DNA from: Penium margaritaceum
Taxonomy: Eukaryota; Streptophyta; Zygnematophyceae; Desmidiales; Peniaceae
Assembly (NCBI GenBank): GCA_023375785.1
Contig: SZWC01000082.1
Coordinates: forward strand, 143,243 to 207,242
Direction of reading: 5' to 3'
Length of the DNA: 64,000 nt
In this document: positions 25,481 to 40,522 of the stretch, piece by piece
How positions within the stretch are numbered: the first letter of the stretch is position 1
How the letters are laid out: every line of letters begins with the position of its first letter
Program-made: the position numbers and the translations under genes
Notes under the pieces: model-generated
Told to the model about the DNA's origin: nothing
The model's input: the letters and a program-made list of their open reading frames with translations, nothing else
The model's database searches: none

Positions 25481-28400
25481 CCACAAACCATGACAAAACG
25501 AGTTTTGCAGCGTGTGGTCAACGTTGAAAACTCATAAGAGGAGTCACAAATGGTCAGAGGGTGAAATAATGGATTGGGAACACTAGTTATCAACTAGCAA
25601 GTACAAATACCTTTAACAAGTAGTGGCACGGTGTGGCTAGCGTACACAGTGACCAACCAAAACATGCATACGTCACTGACTATGACCAAAGAAGTTCACT
25701 ATGTGTGGTCAACATTGACAACTCATGACACAAGGCATAAATGGTCAGAGAGAGAGACAATGGTTTGAGAACCCTATGTATTGACAAGAAAGGATAAAGA
25801 ACTTCAATACGTAGTGGCACAGTGTGGCTACAATTCACACCGAACAACCAAACTAGGCATATGTCACAGACCATGACCAAAAAATCTCAACATGGGTGGT
25901 CAAAGATCACAACCCATAACACGAGTCACAATTGGTCAGAGGGGGATACAATGATTTTGGATTGTTGGTTTTCAACTAGCAAGAACAACGACCTTCAGCA
26001 TGAATTAGCACGGTGTGGCTACCATGCACAATGACTGACCACAGTAGGCATATGTACTGCCTTTGACCAAAGAGATCTGCTGTGTGTAGGCAACATTGAG
26101 ACCTCATAACAGGAGTCACAAATGGTTTGAGGGGGAAACAATGGTTTTGGAACACCAGGTATCAACTAGCAAGCACAATGACCTTCAATAAGCAGTGGCA
26201 CGGTGTGGCTACCATGTACAATGACCAACCAAAGTAGGCATGTGTCACTAACCATGACCAAAGAATGTCACTATGTGTGGTGAACTTTGACAACTCATAA
26301 CACGAGTCACAAATGATAAGAGGGGGGAAACAATAATTTGTGAATACTAGTTCTTGTTTAGCAAGTACAAAGACCTTCAATATGTACTGGCACAGTGTTG
26401 CTACCATGCATAGTGACCAACCAAAGTATGCATATGTCACTGACCGTGACCAAATAATTTCCCTTCATGTGGTCAACGCTGACAACTCACAACAAGAGTC
26501 ACAGATAGTCAGAGGGGGTAGCAACGGTTTGAGAACATTGGCTACCAAATAGAAAGCACAAAGACCTTTTGTACAGATTGACAAAGCATAGCAACCATGT
26601 GCAGTGACAAACCAAAGTAAGCATATGCCACTAACCATGATCAAAAGAATTTCACAGTGTGTGGTCAACGTTGAGAACTCATAACATGAGTCACAAATGG
26701 TCCAGAAGAGAGACAATGGGTTCGGAACACTAGTTATGAAGTAGGAAGTACAAAGACCTTCAACAACTAGTGATATGGTATGGCTAGCGTGCAGAGTGAC
26801 CAACCAAAGGATGCATATGTCACTAACTATGACCAAAGAAGTCCACTATGTGTGGTCAACATTGAGAACTCATAACACGAGTCACAAATGGTCAGACGGA
26901 GAGACCATGATTTTGGAACCTTATGTATTGATTAGAAAGGACAAAGAACTTCAATACATAGTGGCACGGTGTGGCTACTATGCACACCGAACAACCAAAC
27001 TAGGCATATGTCACTGACCATGACCAAAGAATTTCAGCATGGATGGTCAACGTTCACAACCCATAACACGAGTCACAAGTTTTCAGACGGGGAAACAATG
27101 GTTTCGGATTATTAGTTCTCAACAACCTTGAATACGTAGCAGCATGGTGCTGCTACCATGCACAATGACCGACCAAAGTAGGCATGTTTGCTGCCTTTGA
27201 CCAAATAAATCCGCTGTGTGTGGTCAATGTTGACAATTCATAATTCGGGTCACAAATGGTCAGAGGGGGGAAACAATTGTTTGGGAACATCAGGTATGAA
27301 CTAGCAAGCATTAGAATCTTCAATAATTAGTGGCACAGTGTGGGTGCGATGCACAATAACCAACCAAAGTATGCATTAGTCACTGACTATGACCAAAGAA
27401 TGTCACTATGTGTGGTCAACTTTGACAGCTCATAACACAAGTCACAATTGGTCAGAGGGAGAAACAATGGTTTGTGAATACTAATCATTGATAAGAAAGT
27501 ACAAATACCTTCAATATCTAGTGGCACAGTGTGGCTACCATGCACAGTGACAAACCAAATATGCATATGTCACTGACCATGACCGAAGAATTTCACTTCA
27601 TGTGGTCAACGCTGACAACTCACAACAAGAGTCACAGATAGTCAGAGGGGATAACAATGGTTTTGGAACACTGGCAATGAACAAGAAAGCAGAAGGACCT
27701 TCAGTACGTAGTGACACAGTGTGGCAACCATGTGCATTGATAAACCAAAGTAGGTATATGCCACTAACCATGACCAAACGAATTTCACAGCATGTGGTCA
27801 GCGTTGAAAACTCACAACACGAGTCACAAACGGTCAGAGGGAGAAACAATGGATTGGGAACACTAGTTATCCACTAGCAAGTACAAAGCCCTTCGACAAG
27901 TAGTTGCACGGTGTGGCTACCATGCACAGTGACCAAACAAAGGATGCATACGTCACTGACTATGACAAAAGAAGACCACTATGTGTGGTTAACATTGACA
28001 ACTCATAACACGAGTCACAAATGGTCAGAGAAAGAGACCATGGCTTGGGAACCCTATGTATTGACTCCAAAGGACAGAGAACTTGAATACATAGGGGCAT
28101 GGTGTGGCTACTATGCACATTGAACAACCAAACAAGGGATATGTCACTAAACATGACCAAAGAATTTCAGTATGGGTGGTCAATGTTCACAACCCATAAC
28201 ACGAGTAAACAATGTTCAGAGGGGGAAACAATGGTTCTGGAATATTTGTTTTCAACTAGGAAATACAACAATCTTGAATAAGTAGTAGCATGGTGAGGCT
28301 ACCATGCACAATGACCAACCAGAGTAGGCATATGTACTGCCTTTGACAAAAGAAATCCGTTGTTTGTGGTCAACATTGACAACTCATAATACGAGTAACG

Positions 28401-30789
28401 AATGGTCAGAGGGGGGAACAATGGTTTAGGAACACCAGGTATCAACAAGCAAGGCGCGGACCTTCAATAAGTTGTGACACGGTGTGGCTACCATGTACAA
28501 TGTAAAACCAAAGTAGGCATGTGTCACTGACCATGACCAAATAGTGTCACTATGTGTGGTCAACTTTGACAGCTTATAACACGAGTCACAAATGGTCACA
28601 GGGGGAAACAATGGTTTGTGAATACTAGTTATGGACTAGCAAGTACAACGACCTTCCATATAAAGTGGCACTTTGTGGCTACCATGCACAGTGAACAACC
28701 AACGTATGCATATGTCACTGACCATGACCAAAGAATTCCACATCATGTGGTCAACGTTGACAACTCACAACAAGAGTCACATATAGTCAGAGGGGGTAAC
28801 AATGGTTTGGGAACACAGGCTATCAACTAGAACGAAAAAAGACCTTCAGGGCGTAGTGACACGGCGTGGCAACCATGTACAGTGACAAACCAAAGTAGGC
28901 ATATGCCACTAACCATGACCAAAAGAATTTCACAGTGTGTGGTCAACATTGAAAAATCATAACAGGAGTAAAAAATGGTCCGAGTGGGAGACAATGGATT
29001 GGGAACACTCGTTATCAACTATCAAGTACAAAGACCTTCAACAAGTAGTGGCACAGTGTGGCTGGCGTGCACAGTGACCAGCCAAAGGATGCATATGTCA
29101 CTGACTATGACCAAAGAAGTCCACTATGTGTGGTCAACATTGACAACGCATAACACGAGTCACAAATGGTCAGAGGGAGAGACAATGGTTTGGGATCCAT
29201 ATGTATCGACTGGAAATGACAAGGAACTTTAATATGTAATGGCACAGTGTGGCTACTATGCACACCAAACAACCAAACTAGGCATATGTCACTGACCATA
29301 ATCAAAGAATTTCAGTATGGGTGGTCAACGTTCACAACCCATAACACGAGTCACAAATGGTCAGAGGGAGAGACAGTGGTTTTGGAATATTACTTTTCAA
29401 CTAGCAAGAACAACGAACTAGAATGAGTAGTAGCACGGTGTGGCTACCATGCATAATGATCAACCAAAGTAGGCATATGTACTGCCTTTGACCAAAGAAA
29501 TCCTCTGTGTGTAGTCAACGTTGACAACTCATAATACGAGTCACAAATGGTCAGAGGGGGAAAATAGTTTGGGAAAACCAAGTATCAACTAGCAAGCACA
29601 AGAACCTTCAATGATTAGTGGCGCGCTATGGCTACCATGTACAATGACCAACCAAAGTAGGCATGTGTTACCGACCATGACCAAGGAATGTCACTATGTG
29701 TGGTCAACATTGACAACTCATAACATGAGTCACAAATGGTCAGAGGGGGAAACTATGGTTTGTGAATACTAGTTATCGAATAGCAAGTACAAAGACCTTC
29801 AATATGTAGTGGCAGAGTGTGGCTACCATGCACAGTGACCAACCAAAGTATGCATATGTCACTGACCATGACCAAATGATTTCACTTCATGTGGTCAATG
29901 TTGACAGCTCACAACAAGACTCACCGATAGTTAGAGGGGGTGACAATGGTTTGGGAACACTCGCTATCAAGTAGAAAGCAAAAAGACCTTCAATACGTAG
30001 TGACACAGCGTGGCAACCATGTACAGTGACAAACCAAAGTAGGCATTTTCTACCAACCATGACCAAAAGAATTTCACAGTGTGTGGTAAACGTTGAAACT
30101 TATAACAAGAGTCACAAATGGTCTGAGGGGGGAGCAATGGGTCGGGAACACTAGTTATCAACTGGCAAGTACAAAGACTTACATCAAGTAGTGGCACGGT
30201 GTGGCTAGCGTGCACAGTGACCAGCCAAAGGATGCATATATCACTGACTATGATCACTAAAGTTCACTATGGGTGGTCAACATTGACAACTCATAACACG
30301 AGTCAGAAATGGTCAAAGGGAGAGACAATTGTTTGGGATTCCTATGTATTGACTAGATAGGACAAAGAACTTCAATACGTAGTGGCACGGTGTGGCTACT
30401 ATGCACACCGAACAACCAAACTAGGCATATGTGACTGACCATCACCAAAGAAGTTTAGTATGGGTGGTCAACGTTCACAACCAATAACACCAGTCACAAA
30501 TGGTCAGAGGGGGAAACATTGGTTTTGCAACATTCGTTTGTTACTAGCATGTACAATGACCTTCAATAAGTAGTAGCACGGTGTGGCTACCATGCACAAT
30601 GACCGACCAAAGTAGGCATATGTGCTGCCTTTGACCAAAGAAATCCCCTGTGTGTGGTCAACGTTGACAACTCATGATAGGAGTCACAAATGATCAGTGG
30701 GGGAAACAATGGTTTGGGAACACCAGGTACCAAAAAGGAAGCACATGGACCTTCAATAAGTAGTAGTACGGTGTGGCTACCATGTACAA

Positions 30790-30990
30790 TGTCCAGCCAA
30801 AGTAGGCTTGTGTCACTGACTAGGACGAAAGAATGCCACTATGTGTGGTCAACTTTGACAACTCATAACACGAGTAACAAATGGTCAGAGGGGGAAACAA
30901 TGGGTTGGGAAGAACAGTGATCAACTAGCAAGTACAAGAACCTTCAATAAGTAGTGGCACGGTGTGACTAGCATGCACACTCAACAACCT
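30790..30990 (+). repeat. Second C/E chimeric monomer in a four-monomer unit
   Basis: A C-type head (GTGGTCAACTTTGACAACTC at about 30,846) passes into an E-type tail (AACAATGGGTTGGGAAGAAC, then GACTAGCATGCACAC). D is absent and the F-to-F spacing is about 763 bp. The join lies in the conserved GTCAGAGGGGGAAACAATGG word shared by all types, close to the join of the chimera near 24,415. Confidence 0.85.
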
Positions 30991-33900
30991 AAGGATGCAT
31001 ATGTTACTGGCTATGACCAAATAAGTCCACTATGTGTGGTCAACATTAACAACTCATAACACGAGTCACGAATGGTCACATGGAGAGACATTGGTTTGGG
31101 AACCCTATGTATTTGCTAGAAAGGACAAAAAACTTCAACACGTAGTGGCACAGTGTGGCTGTTATGCATACCGAACAACCAAACTAGGCATATGTCACTG
31201 ACCATGACCAATGAATTTGAGTACTGGTGGTCAAGGTGCACAACCCATAACAAGAGTCACAAATGGTCAGGGGGGAAACAATGGTTCCGGAATATTAGTT
31301 TTCAACTAGCAAGTTCAACGACTTTTGTAAGTAGTAGCATGGTTTGGCTACCATGCACGATGACCGACCAAAGCAGGCATGTGTACTGCCTCTGACCAAA
31401 AAAATCCGCTGTGTGTCGTCAACGTTGAGAACTCATCATACGAGTCACAAATGGTCAAAGGGGAAAACAATGATTTGGGAATACCAGGTATCAACTAGCA
31501 AGCACATGTACCTTCAATAAGTAGTGGCATGGTGTGGCTACCATGTACAATTTCCAACCAAAGTAGGCACGTATCACTGACGATGTAAAAAAAAGTCACT
31601 ATGTGTGGTCAACTTTGACAACTCATAACATGAGTCACAATTGGTCAAAGGGGGAAACAATGGTTTTTTAAGACTAGTTATCGATAAGCAAGTAAAAATA
31701 CCTTCAATATGTAGTGGCACAGCGTGGCTACCATGCATAGTGACAAACCAAAGAATGCATATGTCACTGAAGATGACCAAAGAATTTCACTTCATATGGT
31801 CAACGTTGACAACTCCGACAAATTGTCACAGATAGTCACAGGGGGTTACAATGGATTGGGAACACTGGCTATCAAATAGAAAGCAATGAGACCTTTGGTA
31901 CGTAGTGACGCGGCGTGGCAACCATGTACAGTGACAAACCAAAGACGACATATGCCACTAACTATGACCAAATGAATCTTGCTGTGTGTGGTCAACGTTG
32001 AGAACTCATAACACGGGATACAAATGTTCAAAGGGGTAAACAATAGATTGGTAACAATAGTTATCAACTAGCACGTACAAATACCTTCAACAAGTAGTAG
32101 TACGGCGTGGCTAGCGTGCACAGTGACCAGCCAATGGATGCATACATCATTGACTATGACCAAAGAAGTGCACTATGTGTGGTCAACATTGAGAACTCAT
32201 AACACGAGTCACAAATGGTCAGAGGGAGAGAAAGTGGTTTGGGAACCCAATGTATCAACTAGAAAGGACAACAAACTTCAATACGTAGGGGCACGGTGTG
32301 GCTACTATGCACACCAAACAACCAAACTAAGCATATGTCACTGAACATGACCAATATGGGAGGTCAACGCTCACAACCCATATCACGAGTTTCAAATGTT
32401 CAGAGGGGGAAACAATGGTTTTGGAATGTTAGTTTTCAAGAAGCGTGTACAATGGCCCTCAATAAGTAATAGCACGGTGTGGCTACCATGCACAATGACC
32501 GACCAAAGTAGGCATATGTACTGCCTTTGACCAAAGAAATCCGTTGTGTGCGGTCAATGTTGACAACTTATTATACGAGTCACAAATGGTCAGAGGGGGA
32601 AATAATTGTTTGGGAACACCAGGTATCCACTAGCAAGCACAAGGACCTTCAATAAGTAGTTGCACCGTATGTCTACCATGTACAATGACCAACCAAAGTA
32701 GGCATGTGTCACGGACCATGACCAAAGAATGTCACTATGTGTGGTAATTTCTGATAACTCATAACATGAGTCCCAAATGGTCAGATGGTGAAACCATGGT
32801 GTGTGAATACTAGTTACTGATTAGCAAGTACAAAGACCTTCAATATGTAGTGGCACAGTGTGGCTTCCATGCACCGTGACCAACCAATGTATACATATGT
32901 CACTGACCATGACCAAAGCATTTCACGTCATGTGGTCAACTTTGACAACTCACAACAAGAATCACAGAGAGTCAGAGGGGGTAAAAGTGGTTTGGAAACA
33001 CTGGCTATCAACTAGAAAGCACAAAGACCTTCAGCACATAGTGATACGGCGTGGCAATCAGGTACAGTGACAAACCAAAGTATGCATAGGCAACTAACCA
33101 TGACCAAGGGAACTTCACAGTGTGTGGTGAACATTGAGAACGCATAACACGAGTCACACATGGTCAAAGGGGGAAACAATGGGATGGAAACACTAGTTAT
33201 CAACTAGAAAGTACAAACACCTTCGACAAGTAGTGGCACGGTGTGGCTACCATGTACAATGTCTTGCCAAATGAAGCATACGTCACTGACTATGACCGAA
33301 GAAGTCAACCATGTGTGGTCAATATTGACCACTCATAACAAGAGTCACAAATGGTCAGAGGGAGAGACAATGGTTTGGGGACCCTATGTATTGACTAGAA
33401 AGGACAAACAACTTCAATACGTAGTGGCACGATGTGGCGACCATGCACACCGAACAACCAAACTAGGCATATGTCAATGACCATGACCAAAGAATTCCAA
33501 TATGGGTGATCAACGTTCACTACCCATAACACGAGTCACAAATGGTCGGGGGGGAAACAATGGATTTGGATTATTGGTTTTCAACTAGAAAGTACAACAA
33601 CCTTCAATAAGTAGTAGCACAGTGTGGCTACCATGCACAATTACCTACCAAAGTATGCATATGTACTGCCTTTGACCAAAGAAATCTGCTGTATGTGGTC
33701 AACGTTGACATCTCATAATGCGAGTCGCAAATGGTCAGAGGGGGAAACAATGGTTTGGGAACACCAGGTATCAACTAGCGAGGACAAGGACATTCAGTAA
33801 GTGGTGGCACGGTGTGGCTACCATGTACAATGTCCAACCAAAGTTGGCATGTATCACTGACCATGACCAAAGAATGTCACTATGTGTGGTCATCTTTGAC

Positions 33901-35589
33901 AACTCATAACACGAGTCACAAATGGACAGAGGGGGAAACAATGGTTTTTGAATACTAGTTATTGATTAGGAAGTACAAAGACCTTCAGCATTTAGTGGCA
34001 CAATGTGGCTACCATGCACAGTGACCAACCAAAATATGCATATGTCACTAACCATGACCAACGAATTTCACTTCATGTGGTCAACCCTGACAGCTCACAA
34101 CAAGAGTCACGGATACTCAGAGGGGGTAACAATGGCTTGGGAACAATGGCTATCAACTAGAAAGCACTAAGACGGCCAGTACTTAGTGACACGGCGTGGC
34201 AACCATGTACAGTGACAAACCAAAGTAGGCATACGCCACAAACCATGACCAAAAGAATTTGATAGTGTGTGGTCAACGTTGAAACTAATAACACGAGTTA
34301 CAAATGGTCATAGGGGGAAACAATGGGTTGGAAACACTAGTTATCAACTAGCAAGTACTAAGACCTTCAACAAGTAGTGGCACGGTGCGGCTAGCGTGCA
34401 CAATGACAAATCAAAGGATGCATACGTCGCTGACTATGACCAAAGATATCCACTATGTGTGGTCGAAATTGACAACTCATAACACAAGTTGCAACTGGTC
34501 AGAGGGAGAGATGATGGTTTGGGAACCATATGTATCAACCAGAAAGGACAAAGAACTTCAATACGTAGTGGCACGTTGTGGCTACTATGCACACCAAACA
34601 ACCAAACTGGGCACATGTCACTGACCATGACCAATGAATTCCAGTATGGGTGGTCAACATTCACAACCCATAAGACAAGTCACAAATGGTCAGAGGGGGA
34701 AACAATGGTTTCGGAATATTAGCTTTCAAGTAGAAACTACAAAGAATTTCAATGAGTAGTAGCACGGTGTGGCTACCATGCACAATGACTGACCAAGGTA
34801 GGCATATGTACCACCTTTCACCAAAGAAATCCATTGTGTTTGGTCAACGTTCACAACTCATTATACGAGTCACAAATGGTCAGAGGGGGAAACAATGGTT
34901 TGGAAACACCAGGTTTTGACTAGCAAGCACACGAAAGTTCAATAAGTAGTAGCACGGTGTGGCCACCATGTACAATGATCAACTAAAGTAGGCATGTGTC
35001 ACTGACCATGATCAAAGAATGTTCCTATGTGTGGTCAACATGGACAACTCATGACACGAGTCACAGATGGTCAGAGGGGGAAATAATGGGTCATGAATAC
35101 TAGTTATCGGTTAGCAAGTACAAAGACCTTCAATATGTAGTGGCAAAGTGTGGCTACCATGCACAGTGACCAACCAACGTATGCATGTCACTAACCATGA
35201 CCAAAGAATTTCACTTCACGTGGTCAACACTGACAACTCACAACAAGAGTCACACATAGTCAGAGGGGGTAACAATGGTTTGGGAACACTGGCTATCAAC
35301 TAGAAAGCACAAAGACCATCAGTATGTAGTGACACGACATGGTAACCATGTACATTGACAAACTAAAGTAGGCAACGTAGGCACTTACCATGACCAGAAT
35401 AATTTCACAGTGTGTGGTCAACATTGAAAACTCATAACACGAGTCACAAATTGTCAGGGGGGAAACAATGGGTTGGGAACACTAGTTATCAACTAGCAAG
35501 TAGAAAGACCTTCAACAAGTAGTGGCAGGGTGTGGCTAGCGTGCGCAGTGACCAACCAAAGGATGCGTACGTCACTGACTATGACCAAA

Positions 35590-35860
35590 TAAGTCCACTA
35601 TGTGTGTTCAACATTGACAACTCAGAACAAGAGTCATAAATGGTCAGAGGGGGAGACAATGGTTTGGGAACCCTATGTATCGACTAGAAAGGACAAAGAA
35701 CTTAAATACCTAGTGGCACTATGTGGCTACTATGCACAAATGGTCAGAGGGGGAAACAATGGTTTCGGAGTATTAGTTTTCAACTAGCAAGTACAACAAC
35801 CTTCAATAAGTAGTAGCACGGTGTGGCTACCATGCACAATGACCGGCCAAGATAGTTATA
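35590..35860 (+). repeat. F/A deletion fusion
   Basis: An F monomer runs to CTACTATGCACAAATGGTCA at about 35,731, where it passes directly into the middle of an A monomer (GGAAACAATGGTTTCGGAGT). The end of F and the head of A, roughly 110 bp, are missing. The join shares the word CACAAATGG-like text with both parents, consistent with short-homology deletion. Confidence 0.85.
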
Positions 35861-37660
35861 TGTACTGGTTTTGACGAAAGAAATCCGTTGTGTGTGGTCA
35901 ACGTTGACAACTCATAACACGAGTCTCAAAAAACAGAGGGGGAAACAATGGTTTGGCGACACCAGGTTTTAACTATCAAGCACAAGGACCTTCAATAAAA
36001 AGTGGCACACTGTGGCTACCATGTACAATGACCAACCAAAGTAGGCATGTGTCACTTACCGTGACCAAAGAATGTCAATATGTCTGGTCATCGTTGACAA
36101 ATCACAACACGAGTCACAAGTGGTCAGAGGGGGGAACAATGGTTTGTGAATACTAGTTATCAATTAGCAAGTACGAAGACCTTCAATATGTAGTGGCACA
36201 GTGTGGCTACCATGCACAGTGACCAACCAAAGTATGCATATGTCACTGACCATGACCAACAAATTCCACTTCATGTGGTCAACGCTGACAACTCACAACA
36301 AGAGTCACTGATAGTCACAGGGGGTAACGATGGCTTGGAAACAAGTGCTATCAACTAGAAAGCACAAAGACGGCCAGTACGTAGCGACACGGTGTGGCAA
36401 CCATGTACAGTGACAAACCAGAGTAGGCATATGCCATTAACCATGACTAAATGTAATTCACAATGTGTGGTCAACGTTGAAACTCATAACACGAGTAACA
36501 AATGGTCGGAGGGGACAACTATGAGAACATTAGTTGGGAACATTAGCTATCAACTAGCAAGTACAAAGACCTTCAACAAGTAGTGGCACGGTGTGGCTAG
36601 CGTGCACAGTGACAAACCAAAGGCTGCATGCGTCACTGACTATGACCAAAGAAGTCCACTACGTGTGGTCAAAACTGACAACTCATATCACGAGTCACAA
36701 ATTGTCAGAGGGAGAGATAGTGGTTTGGGGACCTGATGTATCGATAGAAAGGACAAAGAACTTCAATACGTAGTGGCACGTTGTGGCTACTATGCACACC
36801 AGACAACCAAACTAGGCATATGTCACTGACCATGACCAAAGAAATTCAGTATGGGTGGTCAACGTTCACAAACCATAACACGAGTCACAAATGCTTAGAG
36901 GGGGAAACAATGGTTTCGGAATATTAGTTTTTAAGTAACAAGAACAACGACCCTCAATAAGTAGTACCACAGTGTGGCTACCATGCACAATGACCGACGA
37001 AAGTAGGCACATGTACTGTCGTTGACCGAAGAAATCCACTGTGTGTGGTCAACGTTGACAACTCATGATACAAGTCTGAAATGGTCACAGGGGGGAATAA
37101 TGGTTTGGGAACACCAGGTATTAACTAGCCAGCACAAGGACCTTCAATAAGTAGTGGCAAGGTACGTCTACCATGTACAATGACCAGCCGAAGTAGGCAT
37201 GTGTCACGGACCATGACCAAAGAATGTCACTATGTGTGGTCAGCTTTGACAACTCATAACATGAGTCACAAATGGTCATAGGGGGAAACAATGGTTTGTG
37301 AATACTAGTTATTGATTAGCAATTTCAAAGACCTTCAATATGTAGTGGCATAGTGAGGCTACCATGCACAGTGACTAACCAAAGTATGCATGTGTCACTT
37401 GCCATGACCAAAGAATTTCACTTAATGTGGTCAACGTGGACAGCTCACAGCAAGAGTCACAGATAGTCAGAGGGGGTAACAATGGTTTGGGAACACTGGC
37501 TATCAACTAGAAAGCACAAAGACGGTCAGTACTTAGTGACACGGCATGGCAACCATTTACAGTGACAAACCAACGTAGGCATATGCCACTACCCATGACC
37601 AAAAGAATTTCAGAGTGTGTGGTCAACATTGAAAACTCATAACACGAGTCACAAATGGTC

Positions 37661-37671
37661 GGGGGGGGGGG
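37661..37671 (+). repeat. Run of eleven G in an E monomer
   Basis: The AGAGGGGGAAACAATGG word of the monomer is replaced by an uninterrupted run of eleven G followed by ACAATGG. It is most likely slippage in the normal run of five G, or a sequencing error at a homopolymer. Confidence 0.8.
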
Positions 37672-40140
37672 ACAATGGGTTGGGAACACTAGTTATCAAC
37701 AAGCAAGTACACAAGACCTTCAACATGCAGTGGCACGGTGTGGATAGCGTGCACAATGACCAACAAAATGATGCATATGTCACTGACTATGACAAAAGAA
37801 GTCAACTATGTGTGGTCAACATTGACATCTCATAACACGAGTCACAAATGGTCAGAGGGAGAGACAATGGTTTGGGAACCCTATGTATCAACTAGAAAAG
37901 ACAAAGAACTTCAATACGTAGTTGCACGGTGTGGCTACTATGCACACCAAAGAACCAAACTAGGCACATGTCACTGACCATGACCAAATAACTTCAGTAC
38001 GGGTGGTCAACATTCACAACCCATATCTTGAGTCACAAATGGTCAGATGGCGGAAACAAAGGTTTTGGAATATTCTTTTTCAACTGGGAAGTACAACAAC
38101 TTTCAATAAATAGTAGCACGGTGTGGCTACCATGCACAATGACCGACTGAGGTAGGCATATGTACTGCCTTTGACCAAGGAAATCCATTGTGTGTGGTCA
38201 ACTTTGAAAACTAATAATACGAGTCACAAATGGTCAGAGGGGGAAACAATGGTTTGGGAACACCAGGTTTCAACTAGCAAGTACAAGGACCTTCAATAAG
38301 TAGTGGCACGGAATGGCTACCACATACAATGATCAACCAAAGTAGGCATGTGTCACTGACCAAGACCAAAGAATGCCACTATGTGTGGTCAACGATGACA
38401 ACTCATAACACGAATCACAAATGGTCAGAGGGGGGAACAATGGCTTGCAAACACTAGTTATCGATTAGAAAGAACAAAGACCTTCAATATGTAGTAGCAC
38501 CGTGTGGCTACCATGCACAGTGACCAACCAAAGTATGCATGTCACTGACCATGACCAAAGAAGTTCACTTCATGTGGTCAATGCTGACAACTACCAACAA
38601 GAGTCACAGATAGTCAGAGGGGGTAACAATGGTTTGGGAACACTGGCAATCAACTACTAAGCACAAAGACCTTCAGTACGTAGTGACACAGCATGGCAAC
38701 CACGTACTGTGACAAACCAAGATAGGCATATGCCACTAACCATGACCAAACCAATTTCACAGGGTGTGGTCAACGTTGAAAACTCAGAACAAGAGTCACA
38801 AATGGTCCGAGGGGGAAACAATGAGTTGAGAACACTAGTTATCAATTAGCAAGTACAAAGACCTTCAACAAGTAGTGAAACCATGTGGGTAGCGTGCACA
38901 GCCACCAACCAAAGGATGCATACGTCACTGACTACGACCAAAAAAGTCCACTATGTGTGGTCAACACAGACAAATCATAACACGAGTAACAAATGGCCAG
39001 AGGGAGAGAAAATTGTTTGAGAACCCTGCGTATCGACTAGAAAGGACAAAGAACATCAACACATAGTGGCACGATGTGGCTACTATGCACAACGAACAAC
39101 CAAACTAGGCATATGTCACTGACTTCAACCAAACAATTTCAGTATGGGTGGTCAATGTTCACAACCCATAACACGAGTCACAAATGGTTAGAGGTGGAAA
39201 CAATGGTTTTGGAATACTAGTTTTCAACTGGCAAGTAGAAGGACCTTCAATAAGTAGTATCACAGTATGGCTACCATGCACAATGACCGACCAACGTAGT
39301 CATATGTACTGCCTTTGACCAAAGAAATCCGCTGTGTGTGGTCAACGTTGACAACTTATAATACAAGTCACAAATGGTCAGAGGGTAGAAATAATGGTTT
39401 GGGAATACCAGGTATCAGCTAGCAAGCACAAGGACCTTCAATAAGTAGTGGAACAGTGTGGCTACCATATACAATGACCAACCAAAGTAGGCATGTGTCA
39501 CTGACCATGACCAAAGAATGTCACTATGTGTGGTGCACTTTTACAACTCAGAACACGAGTCACAAATGGTCAGAGGGGGAGATAATGGTTTGCGAATACT
39601 AGTCTTTGATGAGCAAGTACAAAGACATTTAATATGTAGTGGCACAATGTGGCTACCATGCACAGTGACCAACCAAAGTATGTATATGTCACTGACCATG
39701 ACCAAATAAGTTAACTTCATGTAGTCAACACTAACAACCCAAAACAAGAGTCACGGATAGCGAGAGGGGGGAACAATGGTCTGGGAGCACTGGCCATCAA
39801 CTATAAAGCACAAAGACCTTAAGTACGTAATGACACGGCGTGGCAACCATGTACAGTGACAAACCAAAGTAGGCATATGCCACTAACCATGACCGAAATA
39901 ATTTCACAGCGTGTGGTCAACATTGAAACTCATAACACGAGTCACAAATGGTCAGAGGGGGAAACAATGGGTTGGGAACACTACTTATCAACTAGCAAGT
40001 ACAAAGACCTTCAACAAGTAGTGGCACGGTGTGGCTAGCGTGCACAGTGACCAACCAAAGGATGCATATGTCACTGACTATGGCCAAAGAAATCCACTAT
40101 GCGTGGTCAACATTGACAGCACATAACACGAGTCACAAAT

Positions 40141-40522
40141 GGTCAGAGGGAGAGAAAATGGTTTGGGAACCCTATATATCGATCAGAAAGGACAAAGAAC
40201 TTCAATATCTGGTGGCACGGTGTGGCTACTATGCACACCGAACAACCAAACTAGGCATATGTCACTAACCATAACCAAAGAATCTCAGTATGGGTGGTCA
40301 ACGTTCACTACCCATAACATGAGTCACAAATGGTCAGAGGGAGAGAAAATGGTTTGGGAACCCTATATATCGATCAGAAAGGACAAAGAACTTCAATATC
40401 TGGTGGCACGGTGTGGCTACTATGCACACCGAACAACCAAACTAGGCATATGTCACTAACCATAACCAAAGAATCTCAGTATGGGTGGTCAACGTTCACT
40501 ACCCATAACATGAGTCACAAAT
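40141..40522 (+). repeat. Exact 191-bp tandem duplication of an F-tail/A-head segment
   Basis: Positions 40,141-40,331 and 40,332-40,522 appear identical base for base. They share private variants such as CCTATATATCGATCAG, TATCTGGTGGCACGG and CATAACCATAACC. One extra monomer-length unit has thus been added to this higher-order unit with no divergence, so it is the youngest rearrangement visible in the array, or an assembly duplication. Confidence 0.92.
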
